64,000 nt of DNA from contig NZ_CP173677.1 of assembly GCF_045055315.1 (NCBI RefSeq), positions 1,612,001 through 1,676,000 of the forward strand, given 5' to 3'. The notes beneath the pieces were generated by a model. The model was not told where the DNA came from. It saw only the letters and a list, made by a program, of their open reading frames with translations, and did no database searches. Positions 25,948 through 35,024 of this stretch are shown in pieces. This stretch comes from Brachymonas wangyanguii (GTDB lineage: Bacteria; Pseudomonadota; Gammaproteobacteria; Burkholderiales; Burkholderiaceae_C). Within the stretch, counting starts at the first letter, position 1. Every line of letters begins with the position of its first letter. The translations under genes were made by a program, and so were the position numbers.

Positions 25948-26436
25948 ATGGGCGGCAGGCGCGTCCGGCGCGCAGCCGGCGGATTCACCCTGATCGAGCT
26001 GCTGGTAGTGCTGCTGATCGTGGCGGTTGCCAGTGGCGCGGCCACGCTGGCGCTGCGCGATGGCGACCAGATGCGGCTGGATCGTGAGGCCGAACGGTTG
26101 GCCGCCGTGCTCGAAAGCGCGCGTGCGCAGTCGCGCGCCAGCGGCCTGCCGGTACGCTGGCAGGCGACCAGCGATGGCCAGGGCTTCCAGTTTCTCGGCC
26201 TGCCGCATGCACGGCTGTCCCACCCCTGGCTGCAACCGACGCTGGTGCTGCGCGGCGGCCTGCTGACTGCGCCACGCCAGGGGGCCGATGCGGAGCTGCT
26301 GCTGGGGCCGGAACCAATCTTGCCGGCACAATCGCTGACGCTGGGCGTACCCGGCAAGCCCGGACTGGAGCGCACGCTGCAGACCGATGGCCTGCGGCCT
26401 TTCCGTGTGGCGCAGGCAGCTGCAGCACAACCATGA
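25948..26436 (+). CDS. gspH: Type II secretion minor pseudopilin GspH
   Basis: Minor pseudopilin of about 162 residues. It has the prepilin motif GGFTLIELLVVLLIV after a short basic leader and a variable beta-rich C-terminal domain. The start is ATG at 25948; a GTG six bases earlier, directly after the gspG stop, is an alternative. It overlaps gspI by four bases. Identity rests on the prepilin signal and position. Confidence 0.87.
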   Translation: MGGRRVRRAAGGFTLIELLVVLLIVAVASGAATLALRDGDQMRLDREAERLAAVLESARAQSRASGLPVRWQATSDGQGFQFLGLPHARLSHPWLQPTLVLRGGLLTAPRQGADAELLLGPEPILPAQSLTLGVPGKPGLERTLQTDGLRPFRVAQAAAAQP

Positions 26437-26813
26437 TGCGACGTCCCCGCCCTGCCCCGGCCAACCGCCGGGGTTTTACGCTGATCGAAGTGCTGGTAGC
26501 ACTCGCCATCGTGGCGGTGGCGCTGGTGGCCGGCACGCAAGCCACCAGTGCGCTGATCCGGCACAGCGAGCGCCAGTCCGAGCTCCTGCTGGGCCAGCTG
26601 TGCGCCGAAAACCAGCTGATCGCGATGCGGCTGTCCACCCAGTACCCGGCAGTGGGCGAATCGACCGTGGCCTGCAGCCAGGCCGGTCGCGAGCTGCAGG
26701 TCAGAGTCAGCGTGCACACCACGCTGAACCCGCATTTCCGGCGCATCGATGCGCAGGCGCTGGAACAGGAACGTCCGCTGCTGCGCCTGTCCACCATTCT
26801 GGGCAAGTGGTGA
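26433..26813 (+). CDS. gspI: Type II secretion minor pseudopilin GspI
   Basis: Minor pseudopilin of 126 residues with GFTLIEVLVALAIVAVAL, then the GspI-like LCAENQLIAMRL segment and a short beta domain. With GspJ and GspK it caps the pseudopilus tip in the family. The start codon overlaps the gspH stop (ATGA; a second ATG follows immediately). Confidence 0.92.
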   Translation: MMRRPRPAPANRRGFTLIEVLVALAIVAVALVAGTQATSALIRHSERQSELLLGQLCAENQLIAMRLSTQYPAVGESTVACSQAGRELQVRVSVHTTLNPHFRRIDAQALEQERPLLRLSTILGKW

Positions 26814-26815
26814 GC

Positions 26816-27544
26816 ATGCGCCGATCTCCCCTGCGCCGCGCATCACGCGGCTTCACGCTGATCGAGTTGATGGTGGCACTCTCCATCATGGCGCTGCTGG
26901 CGCTGCTGAGCTGGCGCGGACTGGATGCCATGATCCGCGCGCAGCAGGTGACGCAGGCCCAGGGCGAACGCCTGACGCTGTTGCAGACGGCGCTGGCGCA
27001 ATGGCGCAGCGATCTCGATGCGATGCTGCCGGTATCGGCGCAACCGGCACAGCCGGTGCTGGCCTGGAACGGTCGCGCACTGCGCGTGCTGCGGCTGGCG
27101 CCCGCCAGCGACAGCCCGGTGGCACAGGGCGATTCCAGCTTGCTGCTGCCGGCCGGCAGCCAGGTCGTCGCCTGGTCGCTGCGCAGCCAGTGCGCCAGCC
27201 CGGGTGCTACGCCGTGCTGGATCCGCTGGCAGTCCCCCGTGTTGCGTACCGTCGGTGAACAGCAGCAGGCCTGGCAACAGGCGGCACGCTGGACCGAAGG
27301 CCAGGAGCAGCTGCCCGGAGAGCAGGAACTGGTGCCGCTCACCAACTGGAAACTGCTGCACTTCCGCGATGCCAACTGGCGCCCGGCCAGCGAGCAGGAG
27401 CTGCCACTGGCAGGCGAACAGGCCCTGGCCAGCATGCCCGACGCGATACGGCTGGAACTGCAACTGCCCGATACCGACAGCGCCCTGCACGGCACGCTCA
27501 CCATGGACTGGATACCGGCCACGCTGACACGGAGACGCTCATGA
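26816..27544 (+). CDS. gspJ: Type II secretion minor pseudopilin GspJ
   Basis: The 242-residue product starts MRRSPLRRASRGFTLIELMV with a prepilin cleavage site. The GspJ-type RGLDAMIRAQQ and a large C-terminal domain (QVVAWSLRSQ, TDWKLL-like TNWKLLHFRD) follow. The ATG lies two bases after the gspI stop; a longer upstream frame was ignored because it runs through gspI. It overlaps gspK by four bases. Confidence 0.91.
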   Translation: MRRSPLRRASRGFTLIELMVALSIMALLALLSWRGLDAMIRAQQVTQAQGERLTLLQTALAQWRSDLDAMLPVSAQPAQPVLAWNGRALRVLRLAPASDSPVAQGDSSLLLPAGSQVVAWSLRSQCASPGATPCWIRWQSPVLRTVGEQQQAWQQAARWTEGQEQLPGEQELVPLTNWKLLHFRDANWRPASEQELPLAGEQALASMPDAIRLELQLPDTDSALHGTLTMDWIPATLTRRRS

Positions 27545-28521
27545 AGCGCCGCAGCCTGCCCCGCCGGCGCCCGCAACGCGGTGCCGCCCTGCTGCTGGCG
27601 ATGCTGACGGTAACGCTGGTGACCGCCTTTGCCGCGGCCGCCGCCTGGCAGCAATGGCGCGCCACCGAGGTCGAGGCGGCCGAGCGCGCCCGCCTGCAGA
27701 CCAGCTGGCTGCTGTCCGGCGCCATCGACTGGACACGCCAGATCCTGCAGGAAGACACGCGCCAGACCCAGGCCGACCACCTGTCCGAACCCTGGGCGGT
27801 GCCGCTGCTGGAGGCGCGCATGAGCAGCTTTCTGGCCGCAGAGGGCAACGTCACTGCCAACAGCACCGACCTGCCCGATGACGCCTTCCTGTCCGGCCAG
27901 GTGCAGGACATGCAGGGCCGCTTCAATCTGGGCAACCTGATACGACAGGGCCAGCCATCCCAGCGTGACGTGCAGACGCTGCAGCGCCTGTTCCAGGAGC
28001 TCGGCCTGCCAACGCAAGAGGCAAACCAGCTCGTCAGCCAGTGGGAACGCTCCTGGCGCGCCAACCAGGGCAGTGCCCAGGTCGATCCCGGCGCGCCGCT
28101 GCTGCCACAGCGCATCGAGCAGCTGGTCTGGCTCGGCCTGCCGGCTGAACGCATTGCGCAGCTGGAGCCGCATCTGGCGATCCTGCCCGAATACACCGCC
28201 ATCAATGTAAATACCGCCACCCAGGAGGTGCTGCTGGCTGCTGCCGGCGATGCCACCCGCTCGCAGGTGCTGCAGCTGGTGAGCCGGCGCAACAGCCAGC
28301 CTTTCCTGAAGATGGACGCCGTGCGCGAGTTGCTGCCAACTGGCGGCCAGCAGGCCAGCCTGGGCGTGAGCAGCCGCTATTTCCTGATCCACGGCAAGCT
28401 GCGCATTGGCGATGTCCGCATCGAGGAACAGGCGCTGATCCAGCGTGACGGCCTGAGCTCGATCGTGCTGTGGCGCCAGAAGGACAGCGTAATCGCCCAG
28501 GATCCTGCCACCCAGCGCTGA
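27541..28521 (+). CDS. gspK: Type II secretion pseudopilus tip protein GspK
   Basis: Largest minor pseudopilin, 326 residues. It begins MKRRSLPRRRPQRGAALLLAML, a GspK-type leader without the usual FTLIE. GQVQDMQGRFNLGNL, the helical T2SSK domain and the INVNTATQEVLLA segment follow. Overlaps gspJ by ATGA. Confidence 0.93.
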   Translation: MKRRSLPRRRPQRGAALLLAMLTVTLVTAFAAAAAWQQWRATEVEAAERARLQTSWLLSGAIDWTRQILQEDTRQTQADHLSEPWAVPLLEARMSSFLAAEGNVTANSTDLPDDAFLSGQVQDMQGRFNLGNLIRQGQPSQRDVQTLQRLFQELGLPTQEANQLVSQWERSWRANQGSAQVDPGAPLLPQRIEQLVWLGLPAERIAQLEPHLAILPEYTAINVNTATQEVLLAAAGDATRSQVLQLVSRRNSQPFLKMDAVRELLPTGGQQASLGVSSRYFLIHGKLRIGDVRIEEQALIQRDGLSSIVLWRQKDSVIAQDPATQR

Positions 28522-28601
28522 GGTCGCCCGGTACATGTCATGTAGATGATGCTTTCATGACATTCCGGCGTCATATTGACTGCCTAGAATCGCACCGCCC
28601 C
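28522..28601 (+). repeat. gspK-gspL spacer with inverted repeat
   Basis: In an otherwise tightly overlapped operon, 80 bases separate gspK and gspL. They hold ATGTCATG at 28535-28542 and CATGACAT at 28556-28563, arms of a hairpin with a 13-base loop and no T tract. It may be an mRNA structure or protein site. Confidence 0.5.
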
Positions 28602-29873
28602 ATGTCCCAATTGCTTGTCCGATTCCCCCTGCCCGGCCACGATGCAGCCGATGGCTACGCGTTTGCCCTGAGCCCCGATGGTCAGGGTGTGTCGCAGCAT
28701 GGCATGGCCGCTGCCGATGCCCTGCCGCTGGCCGATGCGCACGAGGTGATCGGCATCGTGCCGGTGCAGGCGCTGTCCTGGCATGCGCTGGAGCTGCCCA
28801 AGGGCAGCCTGGCCTCGCCAGCACGCACGCGGCTGGTGCTGGACGGCCTGCTGGAAGAGCTGGTGCTGGACGATATGGAGATACTGCACTGCGCGCTGCA
28901 GCCGAATGCCGCCATCGGCCAGCCGGTCTGGGTCTGTACCTGCCGGCTCGACTGGCTGCAGCAGCATCTGGAACAGCTGCGCCTGGCCGGCTGCGAGGTG
29001 CAACGCCTGGTGCCGGAGGCCGCGCCGCTGCCACTGCAAGAGCTGCCTGAACCGGCGTTACAGCAGGACACGCTGCAGGCGATTGGCGATCCGCTGGAAG
29101 GGGCCTGGTGGCTGCGTCGTGCGCATCTGCTGTCACAAGGCGGTGCTGCCCCCGGCCTGCTGTGCTGGCCGCTGCAGGCACCCGACACGCTGGAACCCGA
29201 TCCACTGCTGCCCAGCTGGCTGTCCCAGGCCGAACCGGGCCGCATCCAGGCCGATGCCGCCGTGGCGCAACGCGCCGAACAACTGATACAGCAAGCGGTG
29301 CAGGTGCGCCATCCGTCCGAACGCTGGCTGGAAAGCCTGTCGTCCGGCTGGAACCTGTCCCAGTTCAGCCTGGCAAACCAGCCGGCCGACCGCTGGAAAC
29401 GCCTGCTGCGCCAGGGCTGGCAGCGCTTTTGCCATGCACCGCAGTGGCAGGCGACACGCTGGGGACTGGCCGCCCTGCTGCTGGTTTCCTTGCTGGGCCT
29501 GAACCTGCTGGCCTGGCAGGCCGAACGCCGGCTGGAGCAGCAAAAGGCCGAGATTGATCGCATCCTGACCAGCACCTTCCCACAGGTGAAGCTGGTCGTC
29601 GATGCACCGAAGCAGATGCAGCGCGAAGTCAGCCTCCTGCAGCAACAACATGCGGTGCTGACCGGCCATACGCTGGAAGGCCGGCTCGCTGCCGTAGTCG
29701 CCAGCTCGCCCGAAGCCGAGCTGCAACAGCTGGAATGGGATGGCCAGGTGCTGCGCCTCAAGGGCCTGGCGCTCGGCACCGACCAGCAATCCGCCATCCA
29801 GTCCGCGCTGGCCGATGCCGCCGTGCGCGTGCGTCAGGACGGCAATGACTGGCTGCTGGAGACACGTCCATGA
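28602..29873 (+). CDS. gspL: Type II secretion inner-membrane platform protein GspL
   Basis: Recruits the GspE ATPase to the membrane. The product of 423 residues has an N-terminal actin-like cytoplasmic domain (MSQLLVRFPL start, WHALELPKGS segment), a single membrane helix near residues 285-305 (WGLAALLLVSLLGLNLLAW), and a periplasmic ferredoxin-like domain. The ATG at 28602 gives the family N-terminus. It overlaps gspM by four bases. Confidence 0.92.
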   Translation: MSQLLVRFPLPGHDAADGYAFALSPDGQGVSQHGMAAADALPLADAHEVIGIVPVQALSWHALELPKGSLASPARTRLVLDGLLEELVLDDMEILHCALQPNAAIGQPVWVCTCRLDWLQQHLEQLRLAGCEVQRLVPEAAPLPLQELPEPALQQDTLQAIGDPLEGAWWLRRAHLLSQGGAAPGLLCWPLQAPDTLEPDPLLPSWLSQAEPGRIQADAAVAQRAEQLIQQAVQVRHPSERWLESLSSGWNLSQFSLANQPADRWKRLLRQGWQRFCHAPQWQATRWGLAALLLVSLLGLNLLAWQAERRLEQQKAEIDRILTSTFPQVKLVVDAPKQMQREVSLLQQQHAVLTGHTLEGRLAAVVASSPEAELQQLEWDGQVLRLKGLALGTDQQSAIQSALADAAVRVRQDGNDWLLETRP

Positions 29874-30391
29874 GCCGCACCGATGCCCTGAGCGCCAAAC
29901 TACGTCCGCAGCTGCAGGTGGTGCGCCAGCGCTGGCAGCAGCTGTCGCCGCGTGAGCGCATGCTGCTGCAGGTCGGCGGCGGCGTGCTGCTGCTGGCGCT
30001 GCTCTGGCTGCTGGCGATAGCGCCTGCGCTGCAGACCCTGCGCGAAGCCCCACAACGCAAGGCCGACCTGGACCGCCAGCTGATCCAGATGCGCCACCTG
30101 CAGGAGCAGGCGCACGCGCTGCAGCAACTGCCGCGCGTCAATCCAGCCACGCGTGAGCAGCTGTTGACTGAACTGTCGCTGCGCCTGCTCGGACCGGACA
30201 GTATCAGCGTGCAGGCCGGCCAGGCGCAGATCCAGCTGCGCAACGTGCCGCCAGCGGCACTGGCCGAATGGCTGATGCAGACACGCCTGCTGGCCCATGT
30301 ATTGCCGCAACAGGCACAGCTGCAGCGCAGCGCCACCGGCTGGAACGGCAGCCTGATCGTGTCACTGCCGGCGCAGGAGGCCGCCCGATGA
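29870..30391 (+). CDS. gspM: Type II secretion inner-membrane platform protein GspM
   Basis: Partner of GspL, 173 residues. It has a cytoplasmic N-terminus with LSPRERMLLQ, a membrane helix near residues 38-55 and a periplasmic ferredoxin-like domain. Starts in overlap with gspL and ends in overlap with gspN. Confidence 0.9.
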   Translation: MSRTDALSAKLRPQLQVVRQRWQQLSPRERMLLQVGGGVLLLALLWLLAIAPALQTLREAPQRKADLDRQLIQMRHLQEQAHALQQLPRVNPATREQLLTELSLRLLGPDSISVQAGQAQIQLRNVPPAALAEWLMQTRLLAHVLPQQAQLQRSATGWNGSLIVSLPAQEAAR

Positions 30392-31296
30392 AGACACCGC
30401 GCATCCCCCTGCCCCAGCTGCGCCTGCCGCGCCCGCAGCTGCGCTTGCGCCTGCCGGCTCCGGCATCGGCACGCCGTACACGCCTGCCCCAGGCCGCTGG
30501 CCCGGTACGCCTGCTGCGCCCCTGGTATTGGGCGCTGGCCGGCATGCTGCTCGGCCTGCTGCTGACCATCGTGCTGTTTGCACCGGCGCGCTGGCTGGCC
30601 GCTGCCGTGTCCTATGCCAGCGATGAAAAGGTACAGCTGCAGGATGCCAGCGGCACGGTCTGGAACGGCTCGGCCTGGCTGGTGCTGACCGGCGGCAGCC
30701 AGAGCCGCGATGCCACCACCTTGCCTTCGCGGCTGGAGTGGCAACTGCGTCCGCGCTTGCTGGGTGCCCGTGTAGCGCTGGAAAGCGCCTGCTGCACGCG
30801 CCAGCCGCTGCAACTCGAGGTCAGCTGGCAACCCGGCCGCACGCTGCTGCAACTGGCCGATAGCGACATCGACCTGCCCAGCAGCCTGCTGGCCGGTCTG
30901 GGCACGCCCTGGAACACGCTGCAGCTGGATGGCCGGCTGGGCGCGCGCAGCAAGAACCTGCAGCTGGCGCTGGTCCAGGGCCGCAGCCAGCTCTCCGGCA
31001 CGCTCGATATCCGCCTGGACCAGGCCACCACGCGCCTGTCCACGCTGAGCCCGATTGGCAGCTACCAGCTGCGCCTGCTGGGCGGCGCGCCCGGCAGTAC
31101 CGCCCGCCCCGAACTCACGCTCGACAGCCAGCCCGGCAGCAGCCTGCTGCTGCAGGGCAAGGGCGAGTGGATCGATGGCAAGTTCCGCTTCCGTGGCGAA
31201 GCCCGTGCCGATGCCGGCAAGGAAGAAGCGCTGAACAACCTGATCAACATCATCGGCCGCCGCAGTGGCGACCGTTCCATTCTTTCCGTGGGCTAA
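30388..31296 (+). CDS. gspN: Type II secretion protein GspN
   Basis: Inner-membrane protein of 302 residues. It has an unusual Pro/Arg/Leu-rich N-terminus (residues 1-45), one membrane helix at ~50-68 and a periplasmic beta-rich domain. The GspN pattern includes SGTVWNGSA, LDIRLDQATTRLSTLSP-like text and a C-terminal LNIIGRRSGDRS. It is present in only some T2SS loci. The ATGA overlap with gspM sets the start. Confidence 0.88.
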   Translation: MKTPRIPLPQLRLPRPQLRLRLPAPASARRTRLPQAAGPVRLLRPWYWALAGMLLGLLLTIVLFAPARWLAAAVSYASDEKVQLQDASGTVWNGSAWLVLTGGSQSRDATTLPSRLEWQLRPRLLGARVALESACCTRQPLQLEVSWQPGRTLLQLADSDIDLPSSLLAGLGTPWNTLQLDGRLGARSKNLQLALVQGRSQLSGTLDIRLDQATTRLSTLSPIGSYQLRLLGGAPGSTARPELTLDSQPGSSLLLQGKGEWIDGKFRFRGEARADAGKEEALNNLINIIGRRSGDRSILSVG

Positions 31297-31308
31297 GCCC
31301 GAACCACC

Positions 31309-33609
31309 ATGTTGTCGTTTTTCACCCCTCCCACCCTCCTGCAGTCCGCACGCGGCTGGCGCCATGGCCTGGCCGTGGCGCTGCTGCTGGCCGGCCTGGC
31401 GCAGACTGCGCCGGCCTGGTCGCAGGAACGCATCACGCTGAATTTTTCCAATGCCGATATCGAATCGGTAGCGCGCACGATTGCCTCCATCACCGGCCGC
31501 AACGTGGTGCTGGATGCACGCGCCAAGGGCACCATCAGCATCCAGTCCGAGCGCCCGGTGACGCCGGCACAGGCGGTCAACCAGTTCGCCGCGGCGCTGC
31601 GCCTGCAGGGCCTGGCGCTGGTGCAGGCCGATGGCATGTACAAGGTCGTGCCCGAAGCCGATGCCAAGCTGCAGGCACGCATGCTGCCGCGCGGCCAGAG
31701 CACCATGGGCAACCAGGTGGTGACGCGCGTGTTCAAGCTGCAGCACGAAAACAGCGCCAACCTGATTCCGGTACTGCGCCCGCTGATCAGCCCCAACAAC
31801 ACCATCAACGCCAGCGGCAGCAGCACGCTGGTGGTAACCGATTACGCCGATAACGTCGAGCGCATCAGTCGCATCATTTCCGGCATCGACCAGCCGGTCG
31901 GCAGCGGCGTCGAAGTGATCCCGCTGCGCTACGGCGTGGCCACCGACATGGCACCGCTGGTGCAGCGCCTGCTGGATGGCAGCGGTGTCGGTGCCGTGGC
32001 CGCCCAGGCAACGGCTACCGGCGTCGGCGGCTTCAGCCGTACCGTGGTGCTGCCGGAGCCGCGCAGCAACGCGCTGCTGCTGCGTGCGCCCACCCACGCG
32101 CAAGCCCTGGAAGCGCGCAGCCTGATCCTGAAGCTCGACCAGCCAGCGCTGAGCAACCACAGCAGCAACGGTGCCGCCGGCAATATCTGGGTGGTACACC
32201 TGAAGAACTCCGATGCCGCCAAGATGGCCACCACGCTGCGCGCCGCCATGGCAGCCAACGATGCCGCCATCCAGGGCAACACCGGTAGCATGGGCGTGAA
32301 CGCGGGAACCAGCAGCAGTAACACCACCGGCAACCAGGTGCAGGTCACCGCCACCTCGGCGCTGCAGACCAGCGGCAACCCGTCCACCGGCGGCCGCATC
32401 CAGGCCGATCCGAGCACCAACTCGCTGGTCATTACCGCGAGCGAACCGGAATACCGCCAGCTGCGCGCCGTGATCGATCGCCTGGATACGCGCCGCGCCC
32501 AGATCTACGTGGAAAGCCTGATCGCCGAAGTGAATGCCGATACCGCCGCCGATCTGGGCATCCAGTGGCAGAACGCCTTCAGCAGCAGTGGCAACGTCGG
32601 CCTGATCGGCACCAACTTTGGCGGCCCGGGCAATATCCTCGGCATGACGGCGGCGATTGCCAACCGCACCATGCCCGACGTGCGTGGCGGCCTCAACCTG
32701 GCCATGACCGATCGCGTCAATGGCCAGCCGATCCTCGGCCTGGTCGCCAACTTCCTGCAAAGCACCGGCGATGCCAACATCCTGTCCACGCCCAACCTGA
32801 TCACGCTGGACAACGAGGAAGCACGCATCATGATCGGCAAGAACGTGCCCTTCGTCACCGGCCAGTACACCAACAACAACAGCGGCAACGGCGCCGTCAA
32901 CCCGTTCCAGACCATCGAGCGCCAGGACGTCGGCCTGACGCTGCGCGTGAAGCCGCAGATCGGCGAGAACGACTCGGTACGCATGCAGATCTACCAGGAA
33001 GTCAGCAGCGTCGATCCGGCCTCGGTCAACTCGCCCAGCGGCCTGAGCACCAACAAGCGCTCGATCGAATCGAATGTGGTGGTCGGCGACAGCCAGATCA
33101 TCGTGCTGGGCGGCCTGCTGTCCGACGAATATGCCAACACCCAGCAGAAGATTCCGCTGCTCGGCGATATTCCGGTGATTGGCGGCCTGTTCCGCAACGA
33201 GAACCGCAGCCGCAAGAAGACCAACCTGATGGTATTCCTGCGCCCGATCGTGGTGCGCGACCTGAGCGACAGCCATGCGCTGTCGATGGACCGCTACGAC
33301 ATGATGCGCGCCACCCAGATCAATACCCAGCCGAACCCGGGCCTGATCCAGCCGCTGCAGGCACCAGTGCTGCCAGCCGTCCGTCCGCAAGATGACAGCG
33401 CCTGGGCACCGGTCAGCGATGCACCGGAAAAAGTGCTGCCGCGTCCGCTGATCTACGAGAACATGCAGACGCCAGGCGCTCACCTGCAACCTGCACTGGA
33501 AAAGACGGAGGAAAACGTGATTACCCCTAACGGGAATTTTACTTTCGAAATCAATCATCAGCCAGCCCATATCTCTGCGGACACCTGGGACAACTCGGGC
33601 GGAGCGTAA
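31309..33609 (+). CDS. gspD: Type II secretion secretin GspD
   Basis: Outer-membrane channel of the T2SS, 766 residues. The signal peptide ends near residue 38 (PAWS). The N0 domain (ITLNFSNADIESVARTIASITGRN) is followed by N1-N3 ring domains with an Asn/Ser/Thr-rich insert near residue 330. The secretin core has LSTPNLITLDNEEARIMIGKNVPFVTG and VVGDSQIIVLGGLLSDEY. A ~60-residue tail follows the core. No pilotin gene is adjacent. It begins 12 bases after gspN. Confidence 0.96.
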   Translation: MLSFFTPPTLLQSARGWRHGLAVALLLAGLAQTAPAWSQERITLNFSNADIESVARTIASITGRNVVLDARAKGTISIQSERPVTPAQAVNQFAAALRLQGLALVQADGMYKVVPEADAKLQARMLPRGQSTMGNQVVTRVFKLQHENSANLIPVLRPLISPNNTINASGSSTLVVTDYADNVERISRIISGIDQPVGSGVEVIPLRYGVATDMAPLVQRLLDGSGVGAVAAQATATGVGGFSRTVVLPEPRSNALLLRAPTHAQALEARSLILKLDQPALSNHSSNGAAGNIWVVHLKNSDAAKMATTLRAAMAANDAAIQGNTGSMGVNAGTSSSNTTGNQVQVTATSALQTSGNPSTGGRIQADPSTNSLVITASEPEYRQLRAVIDRLDTRRAQIYVESLIAEVNADTAADLGIQWQNAFSSSGNVGLIGTNFGGPGNILGMTAAIANRTMPDVRGGLNLAMTDRVNGQPILGLVANFLQSTGDANILSTPNLITLDNEEARIMIGKNVPFVTGQYTNNNSGNGAVNPFQTIERQDVGLTLRVKPQIGENDSVRMQIYQEVSSVDPASVNSPSGLSTNKRSIESNVVVGDSQIIVLGGLLSDEYANTQQKIPLLGDIPVIGGLFRNENRSRKKTNLMVFLRPIVVRDLSDSHALSMDRYDMMRATQINTQPNPGLIQPLQAPVLPAVRPQDDSAWAPVSDAPEKVLPRPLIYENMQTPGAHLQPALEKTEENVITPNGNFTFEINHQPAHISADTWDNSGGA

Positions 33610-33614
33610 GCGGC

Positions 33615-35009
33615 ATGCGACACCCCCTGCCCTACGCCTTTGCGCGCAAGCACCAGCTGCTGCTGGAACAGCAGGATGACGGCAGTCTGCTGCTCTGGCA
33701 TGGCCGCGACCAGGCTCCCACGGCGGCCTGGAACGAGGTCATGCGCAAGTACCCGGTGGGCGCGCACCGCACGCTGGAAGCGCCGGCGCTGGCGCAGCGC
33801 ATCAGCGCCGCCTACGCCCAGGGCGAATCGACCGCCGCCAGCATCGTCAGCGAGGTAGAAAGCGATGCCGACCTGTCGCGCATGATGCAGGAGCTGCCGC
33901 CGGTAGAAGACCTGCTGGAGGCCGCCGACGAAGCGCCCATCATCCGCATGCTCAACGCCTTGCTGACCCAGGCGGCCCGTGATGGCGCCAGCGATATCCA
34001 TATCGAGCCCTACGAACACCACAGCCTGGTGCGATTCCGTGTGGACGGCAATCTGCGCGAGGTGGTACAGCCCAACCGCGCGCTGCACGCAGCGCTGATC
34101 TCGCGCCTGAAGATCATGGCCGATCTCGATATTGCAGAAAAGCGCCTGCCGCAGGATGGCCGCATCAGCCTGCGTCTGGGCACACGTGCCATCGACGTGC
34201 GTGTGTCCACCCTGCCGAGCGCCTTTGGCGAACGCGCCGTGCTGCGCCTGCTGGACAAGTCTGGCAACAAGATCAGCCTGGAAGCGGTCGGCATGCAGGG
34301 TGATACCTTGCGCCAGTTCGACCATTTGATCCGCCAGCCGCACGGCATCCTGCTGGTCACCGGCCCGACCGGTTCCGGCAAGACCACCACGCTGTATTCG
34401 GCGCTGAGCCGACTCGATGCGCGCAGCGGCAACATCATGACGGTGGAAGACCCGATCGAGTACGAACTGCCCGGCATTGGCCAGACGCAGGTGAATGCCC
34501 GCATCGACCTGACTTTCGCGCGCGCGCTGCGTGCGCTGCTGCGCCAAGATCCGGACGTGATCATGATCGGCGAGATCCGCGATTTCGAAACTGCGCAGAT
34601 CGCGATCCAGGCCTCTCTCACCGGCCACCTGGTGCTGGCGACCTTGCACACCAACGATGCCGCCAGCGCCGTCACACGCCTGGCCGACATGGGCATCGAG
34701 CCCTTCCTGCTGTCGTCCTCGCTGCTGGGCGTGCTGGCACAGCGGCTGGTACGCAAGCGCTGCCAACATTGCCACGGCAGCGGTTGCGAGCACTGCGGCC
34801 ACAGCGGCTATGCGGGACGCACCGGTATCTTCGAGCTGCTGGTGGTGGACGACACCATCCGCGAGCAGATCCACCACAGTGCCGCCGAAGCCGATATTCG
34901 CGCTGCCGCCCAGCGCGCCGGCATGACGCTGATGCGCGACGACGGCCAGCGCCTGGTCGATACCGGCATCACCACGCTGGAAGAACTGCTGCGCGTGACG
35001 CGCGACTAA
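33615..35009 (+). CDS. gspE: Type II secretion ATPase GspE
   Basis: Hexameric cytoplasmic ATPase powering pseudopilus assembly, 464 residues. Features in order: N-terminal GspL-binding part, ASDIHIEPYE, Walker A GPTGSGKTTT, the Asp box EDPIEY, Walker B DPDVIMIGEIRD, the His box LATLHTND, and a compact zinc site CQHCHGSGCEHCG. That zinc loop is much shorter than the usual tetracysteine loop of GspE proteins. It starts five bases after gspD. Confidence 0.96.
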   Translation: MRHPLPYAFARKHQLLLEQQDDGSLLLWHGRDQAPTAAWNEVMRKYPVGAHRTLEAPALAQRISAAYAQGESTAASIVSEVESDADLSRMMQELPPVEDLLEAADEAPIIRMLNALLTQAARDGASDIHIEPYEHHSLVRFRVDGNLREVVQPNRALHAALISRLKIMADLDIAEKRLPQDGRISLRLGTRAIDVRVSTLPSAFGERAVLRLLDKSGNKISLEAVGMQGDTLRQFDHLIRQPHGILLVTGPTGSGKTTTLYSALSRLDARSGNIMTVEDPIEYELPGIGQTQVNARIDLTFARALRALLRQDPDVIMIGEIRDFETAQIAIQASLTGHLVLATLHTNDAASAVTRLADMGIEPFLLSSSLLGVLAQRLVRKRCQHCHGSGCEHCGHSGYAGRTGIFELLVVDDTIREQIHHSAAEADIRAAAQRAGMTLMRDDGQRLVDTGITTLEELLRVTRD

Positions 35010-35024
35010 GGACACCCCGCCGCC

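Noticed and set aside
29758..33570. Very long open frame antisense to gspM-gspD (over 1,200 codons)
   Set aside because: A GC-rich shadow of real genes on the other strand; no family motifs, no ribosome site, composition rich in Gln/His/Ala typical of such shadows.
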